64,000 bases of DNA. It comes from Solea solea (taxonomy: Eukaryota; Chordata; Actinopteri; Pleuronectiformes; Soleidae). The notes beneath the pieces are model-generated. The model was not told where the DNA came from and searched no databases. It saw only the letters and a program-made list of their open reading frames with translations. Shown here piece after piece: positions 51,579 through 64,000 of this stretch (positions are counted from its first letter, which is position 1; each line of letters begins with the position of its first letter). Location of the stretch: the NCBI RefSeq assembly GCF_958295425.1, contig NC_081151.1:24164799-24228798 (forward strand). The letters are read 5' to 3'. The translations under genes and the position numbers were made by a program.

Positions 51579-53436
51579 ACACGTGCAGCTGGAGGAGGAG
51601 TCTGACCCTGAGGAGCGAGACAACTTCCTGCAGCAGCTCTATAAATTCATGGAAGACAGAGGTGAGTGAGACTTCTGCTCATTCTCTCTGATCAATAATC
51701 AATCAGTGTTTTCTTTGATGATCTTTGTTGTTGTTTTTCATGGTTCAGGAACTCCCATCAACAAACCTCCTGTGCTGGGCTACAAAGACCTGAACCTCTT
51801 CAAGCTCTTCAGACTGGTTTATCAGCAGGGAGGCTGCCACAAGGTCTGTCCTCCTGTCCGGTCTCCTCGGCTGTCTGTCCTCCTTTCCCCTCGTCTCACT
51901 GTCTGTCCTCCTGTCCTGTCTCCTCGTCTGTCCTCCTTTCCCCTCGTCTCTCTGTCTGTCCTCCTGTCCTGTCTCCTCGTCTGTCCTCCTTTCCCCTCGT
52001 CTCTCTGTCTGTCCTCCTGTCCGGTCTCCTTGTCTGTCTGTCCTTCTTTTCCCTCGTCTCTCTGTCTGTCGTCCTGTCCTGTTTCCTTGTCTGTCTGTCC
52101 TCCTTTCCCCTCGTCTCTCTGTCTGTCCTCCTGTCCGGTCTCCTTGTCTGTCTGTCCTTCTTTTCCCTCGTCTCTCTGTCTGTCCTCCTGTCCTGTTTCC
52201 TTGTCTGTCTGTCCTCCTGTCCCCTCGTCACAGCTGTGGTCATGTGACCTGCAGACAGCTGAGGATGATGATGCTGAGAAAGGTTTCGCTAACTGGACTG
52301 AAGTGCTGTGATGTCACTTCCTCTTGGCTGTCTGACCAGCTTCATCGTCCAATCACATGATTAGAAACGGAGCAGGAAGTGAGTGCTCTGACCCGTGTGT
52401 GTGTGTGTGTGTGTGTTTCAGATTGAGTCTGGGACCGTGTGGAAACAGGTCTACATGGATCTGGGAATCCCCATCCTGAACTCTGCTGCGTCTTATAACG
52501 TGAAGACAGCTTACAGGAAGTAAGTTGGAGGCTGATGTCATAGAGGAGGAGGCGGGGTCAGTGAGTCTTTCATTCACCTGGTCTCCTCTCGTCTGCAGGT
52601 ACCTGTACGGGTTTGAGGAGTACTGTCGCTCTGCCTCCATCACCTTCAGAACCATCCATCACAATAACCCCCGCCCTCCCACCATGCCAGCCAACCAGAA
52701 GATGGCAGGGGCGGAGCCCTTAGAGCCCCCCCCCACACCACAGGTGAAGGCGGAGCCTGTTGATGAAAAGAGGGAGAAGGTGGAGTCAGACAGCGAGAGC
52801 GAGGAGGAGGAGGAGGAGGAGGAGGAGGAGATGAAGGAGCGACAGTCGTCACCGAGGGTGAGACGACCATTTCATCATTGCCCTCAACGCTGTCTACAAT
52901 AACTCTTCATCACTTCTGACTCCTCCCCTCTGTGTGTGTGTGTGTGTTGCAGGGGAGGAGGAGGTGTGTGAAGGCAGAGACGGAGTCTTCCCCCGGACCA
53001 GAGAAGAGAGGAGCAGGAGAGAACAGCGAGGAGCAGATGGAGGTGAGGAGACGCAGCAACAGAAGAATGGACGACTCTGAAAGAGGTTCTGAGGAAGAGG
53101 ACGAGGAAGAGGACGATGAGGAGGAGGAGGAGAGGAGGAGGAGGAGGAGGGGAGATGGGTGAGACAGACTGAAATCACACTTTTCAAAGATAAACATTCA
53201 TGACATGGCAACAAGTCTCTGAACGTGTGTGTGTGTGTGTGTGTGTGTGTCAGGAGTGAGGATGAGGAGGATGAAGACTCTGTGACAGGGACGAAGGTCA
53301 GGGTGAAGTACGGCAGAGGAAAGACTCAGAAGATCTATGAAGCTCACATCAAGAAAACTGACATCGACAACGGAGAACAGTTCTACTTAGTCCATTACTA
53401 CGGCTGGAACGTCAGGTACCTGTCTGTCTGTCTGTC

Positions 53437-53479
<43 letters not shown>

Positions 53480-56400
53480 CTGTCTGTGTGACTCACGTGT
53501 GTGTGTGTGTGTCTACAGGTATGATGAATGGGTGAAGGCTGACAGGATCATCTGGCCTGTGGAGAAAGGAACAAAGAAGAGACAGAGGAAGAAGGTGAAG
53601 GTGAGATTCCTGTCGGTTCAGTGTGGTCACGTGACCGGGGTTTACTGTCATTGTAATACTTATCTTTGGGACTCTGGAGGCCCAACCAGTCGCCAAAGTG
53701 TGGAAAAAGAATACTCACTCATGTTATCGTGGTCCTCCTCAGTGTAAGTATAGGCCATAAAACACGCCATGTTCAATTCCCTGCACTTATGACGGCAGCA
53801 TGCACATTTCACCGCAAATGTTACCGCCCACCAGTGAGTTTACGTCGAGAGCTCCACCTTAGCTCCACCTAAGCTCCACCTTAGCTCCACCTTAGCTCCA
53901 CCTTGTCCCTATAAGACGAGGGAGGAAGAGCGGTATTATGTCGAGGCGGAGGGACAAGTGTGCTGTTGGTGGCTGCACAGTGGAGCACAGTGTTTTACAG
54001 AGGATTTGATATATGAAGCTAATGTTCTGGATAAAGTCAGCAAACGTGTGTTTGTGTGTTCGCACCACTTCACATCAGACTGCGGCCAGCGGTTGCCGTA
54101 TTTAGTCAGCGACCGTATTTCACCGACGTACAAACACACACATGTTTAAGAAAAGGTCACATAGAGGTCATAACTGAGCATTCTGACACGTCCTAATTAA
54201 ACATATTAGTTCAGTACGTCCTCCATGACCGGAGCACAGACTCAGTCTGATACAGTCACATACAGCGATCAGTGGTGTTATATAAGTCTGTAAGTGTTTT
54301 TAACTGATTTACAGTTGGTCAGTGTTCGGCTTGATCCTTGTGTCGGACGTCTCTTCCTGTGACGACACTCTCGCTGCCATGTTGATATTGTCAGAGAACT
54401 AGTGGAGGGAGGGGGAGAGGAATGAGGGGAGGGAACAGGAGCTGAGCCAGGAAGAAGTGGGCGTGTGTTTGCCTGTGTCTCATTTAGAGCTGCAGCTATC
54501 GATTATTTTCATAATCGATTCATCTGTGGATTCTTTTCTCGATGAATCGTTTGGTCCATAAAATCTCAGAAAACCTTAAATGTTGGTCAAACCTGTGAAT
54601 GATGATGTTCTCAAATGTCTTGTTTTGTCCACAAACCTAAATGATTGACTTTGAATGATTTCTTTGTTCTCCAGAGCAAAGAAATGAAGAAAATACTCAT
54701 GTCTAAGAAGTTTAAACAATTGAAAATCTTGTTTTAATCATGAAAAAAAACGATTCATGGATGATCAAAATAGTTGTCGATTAATTTAGTGATCGATTAA
54801 TAATCGATGAATCGATTCAGCTCTAGTCTCTTTTGCATGTAAAGGGACCAGGCACAAAAGGGAGTGTTCTGAAAGGGGCGGGTTTAGCAGGGTTATTGAA
54901 CTGCTATGGTGCTTCATCCTTGCATGATGTCACTGACATGTTCATTAGGACACCAGGGAACTAGTTATGTCCCCTAACTAACTAGTTAAACTGAGCCGTG
55001 TATTTTCTTTAACTGTTGTTAGTGAAAAGACCTGTGATGTCACTTCCTCTTTTACATCACATGTCATTTAGCAGACGCTTTTATCCAAAGCGACTTACAA
55101 GGGAATTGAGTACAACCTGCTGGGGGTGGAGTTGAACTTGTGACCATGAAGTCTTTGCACACAGGGTCTGAACCACTGAGCCACTGCACCACTTCCTCTT
55201 GTCTCTCTATCTCTCTCTGTCTGTCTCTCTGTCTCTCTGTGTCTCTGTGTCTCACGTCCCTGCGTCTCCTCCCCAGAACAAAGACGAGACAGACAAAGAG
55301 GAGGAGAAGCCTCTGAAGCCTCCGGGTGCAAAGCGAGGTCGTCCTCAGATCAGGACCACGCCCACCAGCTCAGCGGGACGCAGCGTCTCCAAGACGCCGA
55401 GCAGCGAGGGACGGTCCAACGGCAAAAGCAGCAGGACGGAGACGCCGTCCGGCATGGCCAACGGAGACGGTAAGACAGCAGGACTTTTATTTTGTTAGCT
55501 GTAAGCGGACGAACAGGAAGTGAGAGTTGTCTTCCTGTGTGCAGACACTCCTCGCAGGAGGAGCAGGAGAACGTCGGGGACGTACGACTCTGACCGAGCG
55601 TCTGTCGGTGAGAACCACGCCCTCTTATTATTCATCTGATTTAATGACATCATCACTAAACCACGCCTCTGTCCCACAGAGGATTCTGGGAACTCTTCAG
55701 ATGACAGCGAATCAGAGGACACGTCTGATAAAAAGCCATCGCCATGGCGAGGGAGGACGGAAGCCCCGCCCTGCCAGGAGGACGACGACGACGAGGAGGA
55801 GGAAGAGGAAAAGGCCAAGGAGGAGGAGTCAAGTGAGGTCACTGACCTCACAGCACCTGCTGACCATGATGACACTGTTGCCGTGGCAACACCAGGCCAG
55901 CCTCCTGCTCCTGTGTGTCCCAGCATGCAACAGGAGAAAGACGACAAAGAGCTGAGCCGATCAGACAAGGAGGTGGAGCAGGGGGAGGAGCCTCCAGCAG
56001 AAGTGACGGTGGCGCCGACTCCCGTGGACAAGGAGACGAGACCGTCTCTTGGACAGGAAGTGGTTGTGGAGCTGTCCCCGCCCCCTGAGAAGGTGGCTGC
56101 GTCCTCGCCCCCGCCCTCCACAGAAGACGAGTCCGCGCCTGTCCCGTCCCCCAGGGTTAAAGGTCGCAGGGTCAACCTCAGGGAGGTGGGCTCAGAGACT
56201 CCGCCCAGAATCCCACTCTGCACTGCCAGTCCCACCCCCGGCGCTAGCCCCTCCCACAGCAGCAGTGTCTTAAAGAGACAGGACGAGCCCATGGTGGTCC
56301 TCTGCTGCCTGCCGACAGAGCACCTCCCCCCCAAGGCTCTGCCCACAGACTCTGACACTGACTCCGCCTCTGAGGAGGAGGAGGAGGCGGGGCCACCGGA

Positions 56401-58223
56401 GGAGCGGAGCAGCGCTGTGCTCAAACGTAAAGCAGCAGAGCAGCGAGCAGCAGAGAAGAAGCTCCGCCCTGACAGGAAGCAGCAGGAGGAGGCGGCGGCC
56501 TCCCCCAAAGCCCCCGCCCCTGTACCTAAGAACCTCCCAGAGAGGAGGAGCGAGGCAGCGATGAAGCCTGAATGGCTCTGTCCTCAAGACGACGCTCAGA
56601 GGGAGGAGCCAGAAGAGCAACTGACAGGCGGAGCCATGAAGGAGCACGAGGTGCATGCTGGGACGCCTCCCCTCTCTCTAGAAGTGCCAGGCTCCTCCCC
56701 CTCTGAGGAGCTGGAGCCGCAGATCGGCCCAGAGGCGCTCGTCTGCCACGAGGTGGACCTGGACGACCCCGACGAGAAGGAGAAGCCCGCCCCCTCCGCG
56801 GAACACCTCCTCCTCATGATGAGAGAGCCGCAGCAAGCTCCACCCCCACTGCCTATCCTCCAAGTCTCCGTCCCCGCTCCTCACACTCCGCTCCTACCCC
56901 AGCCTCAGCTCCACCCCTTCCTGCCAGCAGCCACTCCAAGCCCCGCCCCCTGCACAGAGGAGAGGCGCCCGATCCGGAGCGCCGTCACCGCTGAGGAGGA
57001 GGAGGAGGAGGAGGAGAGAGGAGGGGCGGAGCCAGAGGGCGACTCCAGTCCGGGTTTTGACGGCAGCGCGTCCTCGTCCTCCGCGTCTGTGATGTCTCTG
57101 CAGGAGAACAAGGACAGAGGTAAGAGGGCGCCGTTTCCACGGCAACACGGGCTTCCTGTTTGTGCTGGGTGACTGTGCTGGTGGGCGGAGTCTGATGACT
57201 CTGGTGTCCTCTGTCCCTCAGGTCAGAAGAGGACGACGGACGGTCTCTGCAGTCCTTCGTCCAAAAAACACAAACGCAGCCAGAAACGAGCCAGCGCTGC
57301 GGGGAAGGTGGACAAGAACGGAGCAGGTGAGCTGACCGCTGACCTTTGACCTGTCAGGCTTGGTCTTTGAACTCAGAGGTGACCTTTGTGTTTGTGTGGC
57401 TCCACCCCCTCAGGTCACAGCAGCGACAGCGAGGACCAATCGCGTGCGTCATCTGTGTCAAAGTCTCAGAAGCTCGTCTGTCCCTCGCTGTCGTCTCACA
57501 GTAAAGACAAACACTGTCCTGCGTCTCCTCAGAGGACACACAAGTGGACCTTTCAGCTCGGTAACTGTCTGCACTCACTGATCAATAACCACTCATCACT
57601 GATCTATAATCACTGATCAATAACCACTCATCACTGATCTATAATCACTGATTAATAACCACTCATCACTGATCTATAATCACTGATCAATAACCACTCA
57701 TCACTGATCTATAATCACTGATCACTGATCTATAATCACTGATCAATAACCACTCATCACTGATCTATAATCACTGATCACTGATCAATAATCAGTGATC
57801 AGTGATGAGTGGTTATTGATGAGTGATTATAGATCATTGATCAGTGATGAGTGATGAGTGATCCCTAACCTGCTGCTGCTGCTGCTCCTCCTCAGATGAG
57901 TTGGAGAGCATGTCGAGCTCAGAGAGGATCTCGCTCCTGCAGGAGAAGCTTCAGGAGATCAGGACGTGTTACATGACGCTGAAGTCTGAGGTGGCGTCCA
58001 TCGACCGTCGCAGGAAGAGACTGAAGAAGAAGGAGAGAGAAGGTTTGGAGCAAAGCATGCTGGGAAGTGGAGGTGAAGACGTCTGAGACGGTGACTCACG
58101 TGTGTCTTTGTGTCTTCAGTGTCCAACACCACGGCGTCCACGTCCTCGGGTTCTTCGGACACCGGCATGAGCCCGTCCTCGGCCTCGCCCGCTCAGAGCA
58201 CCGTCGCTGTGGAGTGCAGGTGA
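47360..58223 (+). CDS. arid4a: ARID4A / RBBP1, retinoblastoma-binding chromatin protein, about 1364 aa
   Basis: Twenty-four coding exons: 47360-47365, 48811-48921, 49138-49203, 49295-49385, 49634-49713, 49922-50016, 50132-50264, 50344-50423, 51123-51199, 51275-51456, 51589-51661, 51749-51843, 52422-52519, 52599-52857, 52953-53158, 53254-53415, 53519-53600, 55277-55469, 55545-55607, 55680-57119, 57222-57326, 57414-57560, 57896-58042 and 58120-58223. N-terminal Tudor repeats begin [20 protein letters not shown]. The RBB1NT region (about 165-245) includes LNDELLGKV. The ARID DNA-binding domain (about 311-405) contains [20 protein letters not shown]. The chromo-barrel (about 560-617) contains [20 protein letters not shown]. 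The RB-binding LxCxE motif LVCHE is at about 1071-1075 (56738-56752). The C-terminus has [20 protein letters not shown] and [12 protein letters not shown]4A brings SIN3-HDAC to RB-family targets (family knowledge). The 1440-nt exon 20 is acidic and proline-rich and makes the protein longer than human (1257 aa). Confidence 0.95.
47366..48810 (+). repeat. arid4a intron 1: CA run and GTACTGATGTCACTGTGTG minisatellite
   Basis: A CA run lies at 47514-47566. From 47735 to 48808 about 40 units of ACTGATGTCACTGTGTGTG, with variable GT length, continue to the exon 2 acceptor. Rare ATTG, ACCG and GTGACTG variants occur. No exon is seen in the intron. Confidence 0.95.
50424..51105 (+). repeat. 20-bp ATTGATTCATGGATGTAGTT minisatellite, arid4a intron 8
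   Basis: The 20-bp unit alternates with a 12-bp short form, ATTGATTTAGTT. Longer composite blocks repeat, for example around 50760-50860 and 50845-50945. Confidence 0.95.
51846..52225 (+). repeat. Pyrimidine-rich CTGTCTGTCCTCCTGTCC array, arid4a intron 12
   Basis: Composite units of about 60-70 bp, including TTTCCCCTCGTCTCTCTGTC and CTCCTGTCCTGTCTCC, repeat about six times directly after the donor. Confidence 0.93.
53938..54150 (+). pseudogene. Fragment of a THAP-type zinc-finger domain, probably transposon-derived
   Basis: From the ATG at 53938 the sequence reads [13 protein letters not shown], the first half of a C2CH finger, and hits a stop after 23 codons. A shifted frame then gives [14 protein letters not shown], the typical THAP Cys-x2-His part, and SDRISPTY. 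Two frames and a stop mean it is broken. THAP domains occur in P-element-like and other DNA transposases as well as host genes. No transposase body is seen nearby. Confidence 0.55.
54485..54825. mobile_element. hAT-type MITE with 8-bp target duplication
   Basis: Ends TAGAGCTG and CAGCTCTA are perfect inverted repeats. Inner sequences rich in ATCGATTA/TAATCGAT are also inverted. Flanks GTCTCATT (54477-54484) and GTCTCTTT (54826-54833) agree at seven of eight bases, the duplication size of hAT elements. There is no coding capacity in 341 bp. Confidence 0.85.
55052..55190 (-). mobile_element. tRNA-derived SINE (minus strand) with 11-bp target duplication
   Basis: On the minus strand the A box reads TGGCTCAGTGG and the B box region AAGTTCAACTCC. 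The tail is the common fish segment TCGCTTTGGATAAAAGCGTC. CACTTCCTCTT occurs at 55041-55051 and 55190-55200. It ends only about 75 bp before the arid4a exon 18 acceptor. Confidence 0.85.
57575..57870 (+). repeat. Tandem repeat ending in its own inverted copy, arid4a intron 22
   Basis: Units built from ACTCATCACTGATC, TATAATCACTGATC and AATAACC run to about 57790. They are then followed by reverse-complement versions (CAGTGATGAGTGGTTATTGA). The centre is GATCACTGAT-caata-ATCAGTGATC. Outer arms also pair imperfectly, giving a long imperfect hairpin. Confidence 0.85.
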
Positions 58224-59220
58224 TGACACGCCCACCGGGCCACGCCCCCCCCCCACCCCCAGGCACAGCGTCCTCACACAGCTAAGGGCATTATGGGTAA
58301 AAGCACCTTCCTCTCGGTGAGCGTCGGACTGTCGGGAACACGTCACTGAGGGACACGCCCACCCGACCATTGCCCCGCCCCCTCGTCTATGGACTTCCTG
58401 TTGATGGAAACAAATGACAGAAAATCAGCCGCTGCCACAGAGCTCCTTTCCTTCTTTCTTTCCTTCCTTCCTTCCTTCCTTCCTTCCATGCGTCCTCTGC
58501 TCAGTGATCGGTGAGTTTTAGGGGGCGTGGCAGATTCCTCAGCAGCACAAACTTAGCCAAATTATTTAATTTTTTTTTAGAAAAGTGAAACATTTTATTT
58601 ATTGGAAAAAACTCCAACTTCCTGCTGCGAGTGTAATCAGAGCTTTTATTTTGGTAAAAACATGGAAATGGCAGCGAAAGAGAAAAAGCCTTTGTTTGTG
58701 GAGTTACGGTTTAATAAAGTTACTTTTATTAAAGTTTATTCGTACGATCTCAGGAAACTTTAATCATTTCAATGATTTTAATTTGTTTTAACTGCAGAAA
58801 TAAAAAAAAAGACAAATTTTGACTCCAAATTTAAATAATTTCACTTTGATTTTTTTTTTTACGTTACTAAAAAGATTGAGTTTTGTCTCTGCTTTGGTTT
58901 CCTGTCCGTCCTCCTGTCCTCGTCCTCGTCCTCTGTGGTGGCGGCTCATGGCACGCGTCTGTCCCTCGGGGACGCGTCTGTCCCTTGTAAATAAAAGCGA
59001 AGGTTTTTCACGCCTGTAAAGAATGATTTATAATATTTTTTAAGAGAAAACTTTGTACTGTTTATGAACTGTTTTTTTCTATGTGGTGTTTTGATAGCAG
59101 CGGTTAGACACACACACACACACACACGTTACCCGCGCGCGCACACACACACACACACACACTCCTGAGAGGAGAAGCCATGTTAGGTGTGTGTGTGTGT
59201 GTGTGAAGCTCTCTGTTTCT

Positions 59221-59226
59221 AATAAA
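59221..59226 (+). terminator. Probable poly(A) signal of arid4a
   Basis: AATAAA about 1 kb after the stop. An upstream alternative lies at 58990-58995. Confidence 0.55.
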
Positions 59227-59429
59227 GTTTTTAAATATGTTCAAACTCAGACAAAATCTTTTGTCGTCATTTTAAATAAAGTTTTGTTTATGATCGTTCT
59301 CCTCGCTGGAGCGTCGCCGTGGCTCAGCGGAGCGTCGCCATGACTCGGCAGTGTCCCTGGCTGCATCTTCAGTTCCTGATTTTTTTTTATTGACAACAGG
59401 AAACAGGAAGTGTGGACCAAAGTATAAAC

Positions 59430-59435
59430 TTTATT
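59430..59435 (-). terminator. Candidate poly(A) signal of haus2
   Basis: AATAAA on the minus strand, 34 bp beyond the stop codon. Another minus-strand AATAAA lies at about 59386-59391. The two convergent genes therefore end within about 200 bp of each other. Confidence 0.5.
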
Positions 59436-59468
59436 AGAACAAATTTAAACAAAGTAACAGATGTGAAG

Positions 59469-60633
59469 TCAGTGGCCATGCTGCAGGCTCCTCCCCCCTT
59501 CCTTCCACTGAAGAACCTGATTGGACAAACTCTGCACTTCTGCTGCCTGAGCCAGCAGCTGGGCGATCGAGGTATTCTGATACACGGAGAGAGAGAGAGT
59601 GTGAATGTCACTCATTCATTCATTCATTCATTCAATCACTCACAAAGATGTGGACTGACCAGCTGACTCAGCTGTTTTCTGGTTCTGCTGCCGTTCTGAA
59701 TCGAGTCCAGTTTCTCCTCCAGAGTCTGAATGAAGACGAGCAGCAGATCCAAAACCTGAACCACGGACCTGAAACACAACACAGGTGAGTAACAGCAGCT
59801 GCTGCTGCTGCTGCTGCTGCTGCTCCTCTGCTGCCTCGTGTGGTCACTCTGAACTCAGTGATGGAGGCTGTGTGTGTGTGTGTCACTTTGGTGCAGGAGA
59901 GTGAGTGGTTTACACACTTTGTGATCATGTGACGTAGATGTCGTAGATTAAAATCTGACTGAACTGATGTGTGTGTCAGGCGGTTGTTCAGCAGCAGGGG
60001 GCGCTCACAGCACTCACCTGTGCAGGTGGGCGTGGACAGGCAGGTTGGTCTGACCCAGTGGTTTCATGAGTCTCTGTCTCACACTGTTCTGCTCCTTCAG
60101 CAGCAGCTGCACATGATCACAGAACTGCTGCAGCTGCTGGAACCTCCCACCTGAATAGGGGAAGGGGCGGAGTCAGTGCTACATCACACCGCAGCCCACG
60201 TGTGTGTGTGTGTGTCACTCACTGAGAGAGTGTGTGTGTGTGACGTCAGCGCTCTCCTTCTCCACCTGCAGCAGCTCCAGCTCCATCTTCAGCTGTAACG
60301 TGACATCACATGTGTCACACACACACACACACACACACACTTTAATGACGTCACACTACCTCACTGAGGAGTCGCTGGGCTCTGATTCGCTGGTCAGCCT
60401 CATGCAGCTCAGAGGAGAAGGCGGGGTTTGGCCTGGAGGAGGCAGAGTCTATTTGCTCCTGATGAGGACAGGTAGAGACAAAATAGAGTCAGGGACACGC
60501 CTGTAGCCCCACCCCCATCACATAACCTCGGACCACATGACCTCACCTGAGACAGCACGCCTCTGGAGACGCATCTGGACAAGAGGACAGCAGCTGGAGA
60601 CACGAAGAACGGGGACGAGTCGCTGTGATGCAT
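59469..60633 (-). CDS. haus2: HAUS augmin-like complex subunit 2, 201 aa
   Basis: Six coding exons on the minus strand: 60633-60547, 60458-60360, 60292-60223, 60150-60018, 59768-59660 and 59576-59469. They join in frame to 201 residues (human 235). The start MHHSDSSPFFVSPAA is the first ATG of the frame. The chain is mostly coiled coil: ELHEADQRIRAQRLLSE, LKMELELLQVEKESADV, LLKEQNSVRQRLMKPLGQTN, VVQVLDLLLVFIQTLEEKLD and IAQLLAQAAEVQSLSNQVLQ. The segment RQRLMKPLGQTNLPV corresponds to human RQRLLKPMCQENLPI. HAUS2 is one of eight augmin subunits that bring gamma-tubulin to spindle microtubules for branching nucleation (family knowledge). Head-to-head arrangement with lrrc57 matches human 15q15. 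A non-coding 5' exon may lie further upstream. Confidence 0.92.
59795..59955 (+). mobile_element. MITE family A copy with expanded CTG run, haus2 intron 4
   Basis: Carries CTCTGCTGCCTCGTGTGG, TCAGTGATGGAGGC and GATCATGTGACGTAGATGTC as in the other copies. The GCAGCTGCTG start has expanded to a short CTG run (59799-59823). Confidence 0.7.
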
Positions 60634-63294
<2,661 letters not shown>

Positions 63295-63789
63295 AGACTC
63301 CCAGACGTCAGTGCACTTCCTGGAGGTGGGGTTATACAAGGCTCCTCCCACTCAGCTTCTTCTTGTTCTGATGTCACAGCTGGCTCCGCCCCCGTCACAT
63401 GGTGTGAGGACGTTAAACCAATCCCAGGTAACGACAGGATCACATGGACAAACAGAAGATGTCTCATGGAGGACGAGGACGAGCAGAGACGTCGTCTCCG
63501 TATATTAGCAATAGTATTATGACAACTTCCTGTGATGTCACTGATTGTTTCTGTTCTTTTTATTTATAAAGTTTGCCACAGGTTTGTGACCCCGCCCCGG
63601 CCCTAACCATATTGTTAAAGGCGGAGTCACAGAGAAAACGATAAATTGGAATGTTGACATAGTTTTTCATGTTAGCTAACCACAGCTGTTAGCATCGTAG
63701 CATGTGAAGCTAATGTGGAACTAACATCTGCTAATTAGCTTGTTAAAGTGTGTGTGTGTGTTTTATTGATCAGTAATTACAATAATCAA
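63295..63789. other. lrrc57 3' UTR
   Basis: Nothing coding is seen. No canonical AATAAA was found within the first 480 bp; ATTTATAAA-like words occur near 63560. GCTAAC/GTTAGC words cluster at 63670-63730. A GT run lies at 63749-63759. Confidence 0.5.
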
Positions 63790-64000
63790 CTCTGATCTCG
63801 AACACACACTAACGCACACATACTCACTCACACACGCACACACTCACTCACACGTGCACACACTCACTCACACACGCACGCACACACTCACACACCCGCA
63901 CACACTCACTCACACTCACGCACACACTCACTCACACACGCACACACTCACTCACACGTGCACACACTCACTCACACACGCACGCACACACTCACACACC
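63790..64000 (+). repeat. CACTCACACACGCACACA array at the window end
   Basis: CA, CACT, CACGTGCA and CACGCACG units run to the edge of the window. A block of roughly 115 bp containing ACTCACACGTGCACACAC is duplicated (about 63830-63897 and 63945-64000). Confidence 0.9.

Larger units (their letters stand above)
53601..55276 (+). other. arid4a intron 17, transposon-rich
   Basis: A 1.7-kb intron holding an AGCTCCACCTT short repeat at 53849-53902, a THAP-like fragment (53938-54150), a hAT-type MITE (54485-54825) and a SINE (55052-55190). It ends in a CT/TCTG pyrimidine tract before exon 18. Confidence 0.75.
58224..59468. other. arid4a 3' UTR and convergent gap to haus2
   Basis: No coding sequence is seen. 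A CCTT run lies at 58454-58486. AATAAA occurs at 58990 and 59221. CA runs lie at 59107-59127 and 59143-59160. The haus2 stop lies at 59469 on the other strand. Confidence 0.6.

Overview
The window is vertebrate nuclear DNA and almost certainly from a teleost fish. It carries nine protein-coding genes with GT-AG introns. All nine proteins are close relatives of human proteins, spacers are short, tRNA-derived SINEs and MITEs of fish type are present, and CA/GT, CACT, CTGT and GA microsatellites are extremely abundant. Gene names come from protein similarity recognised by eye. No alignment or database search was run. Exon boundaries were placed by hand from splice consensus, reading frame and agreement with the human proteins.

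Layout: 1-1440 is a decayed LINE (reverse transcriptase remnant) inside an intron. 1487-3167 holds the last five coding exons of striatin-3 (strn3), followed by a 3' UTR carrying a MITE. 5827-8267 is an eight-exon class I methyltransferase-like gene that I cannot name. 9391-26036 is baz1a (ACF1), 29 coding exons whose introns are swollen by simple repeats. 28060-31904 is cfl2 (muscle cofilin). 33484-38479 is snx6. 39939-45079 is psma3 (proteasome alpha-7). 47360-58223 is arid4a (RBBP1). On the minus strand, 60633-59469 is haus2 (augmin subunit), converging on arid4a and diverging from lrrc57 at 61849-63294. The window ends in a CA/CACT repeat.

The genes do not form a pathway. They are housekeeping or chromatin genes held in conserved order: baz1a-cfl2-snx6 matches human 14q13, psma3-arid4a matches human 14q23, and haus2-lrrc57 is the head-to-head pair of human 15q15. 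Strn3 (human 14q12) fits the same ancestral block. Promoter regions show NRF1, CRE and CCAAT motifs typical of broadly expressed genes.

I found no operon, CRISPR array, phage, toxin or clearly new biochemical system. The unusual material is non-coding. In baz1a the end of an exon together with its 5' splice site has been tandemly multiplied twice, about 20 copies after exon 12 and three after exon 17. A MITE family recurs in at least six places and appears to have seeded a 25-bp minisatellite in snx6. Intron 7 of psma3 holds a near-perfect 31-bp hairpin. Two consecutive snx6 introns are stop-free multiples of three, one of them encoding a polyalanine run if retained. Six CCAAT boxes cluster upstream of arid4a.
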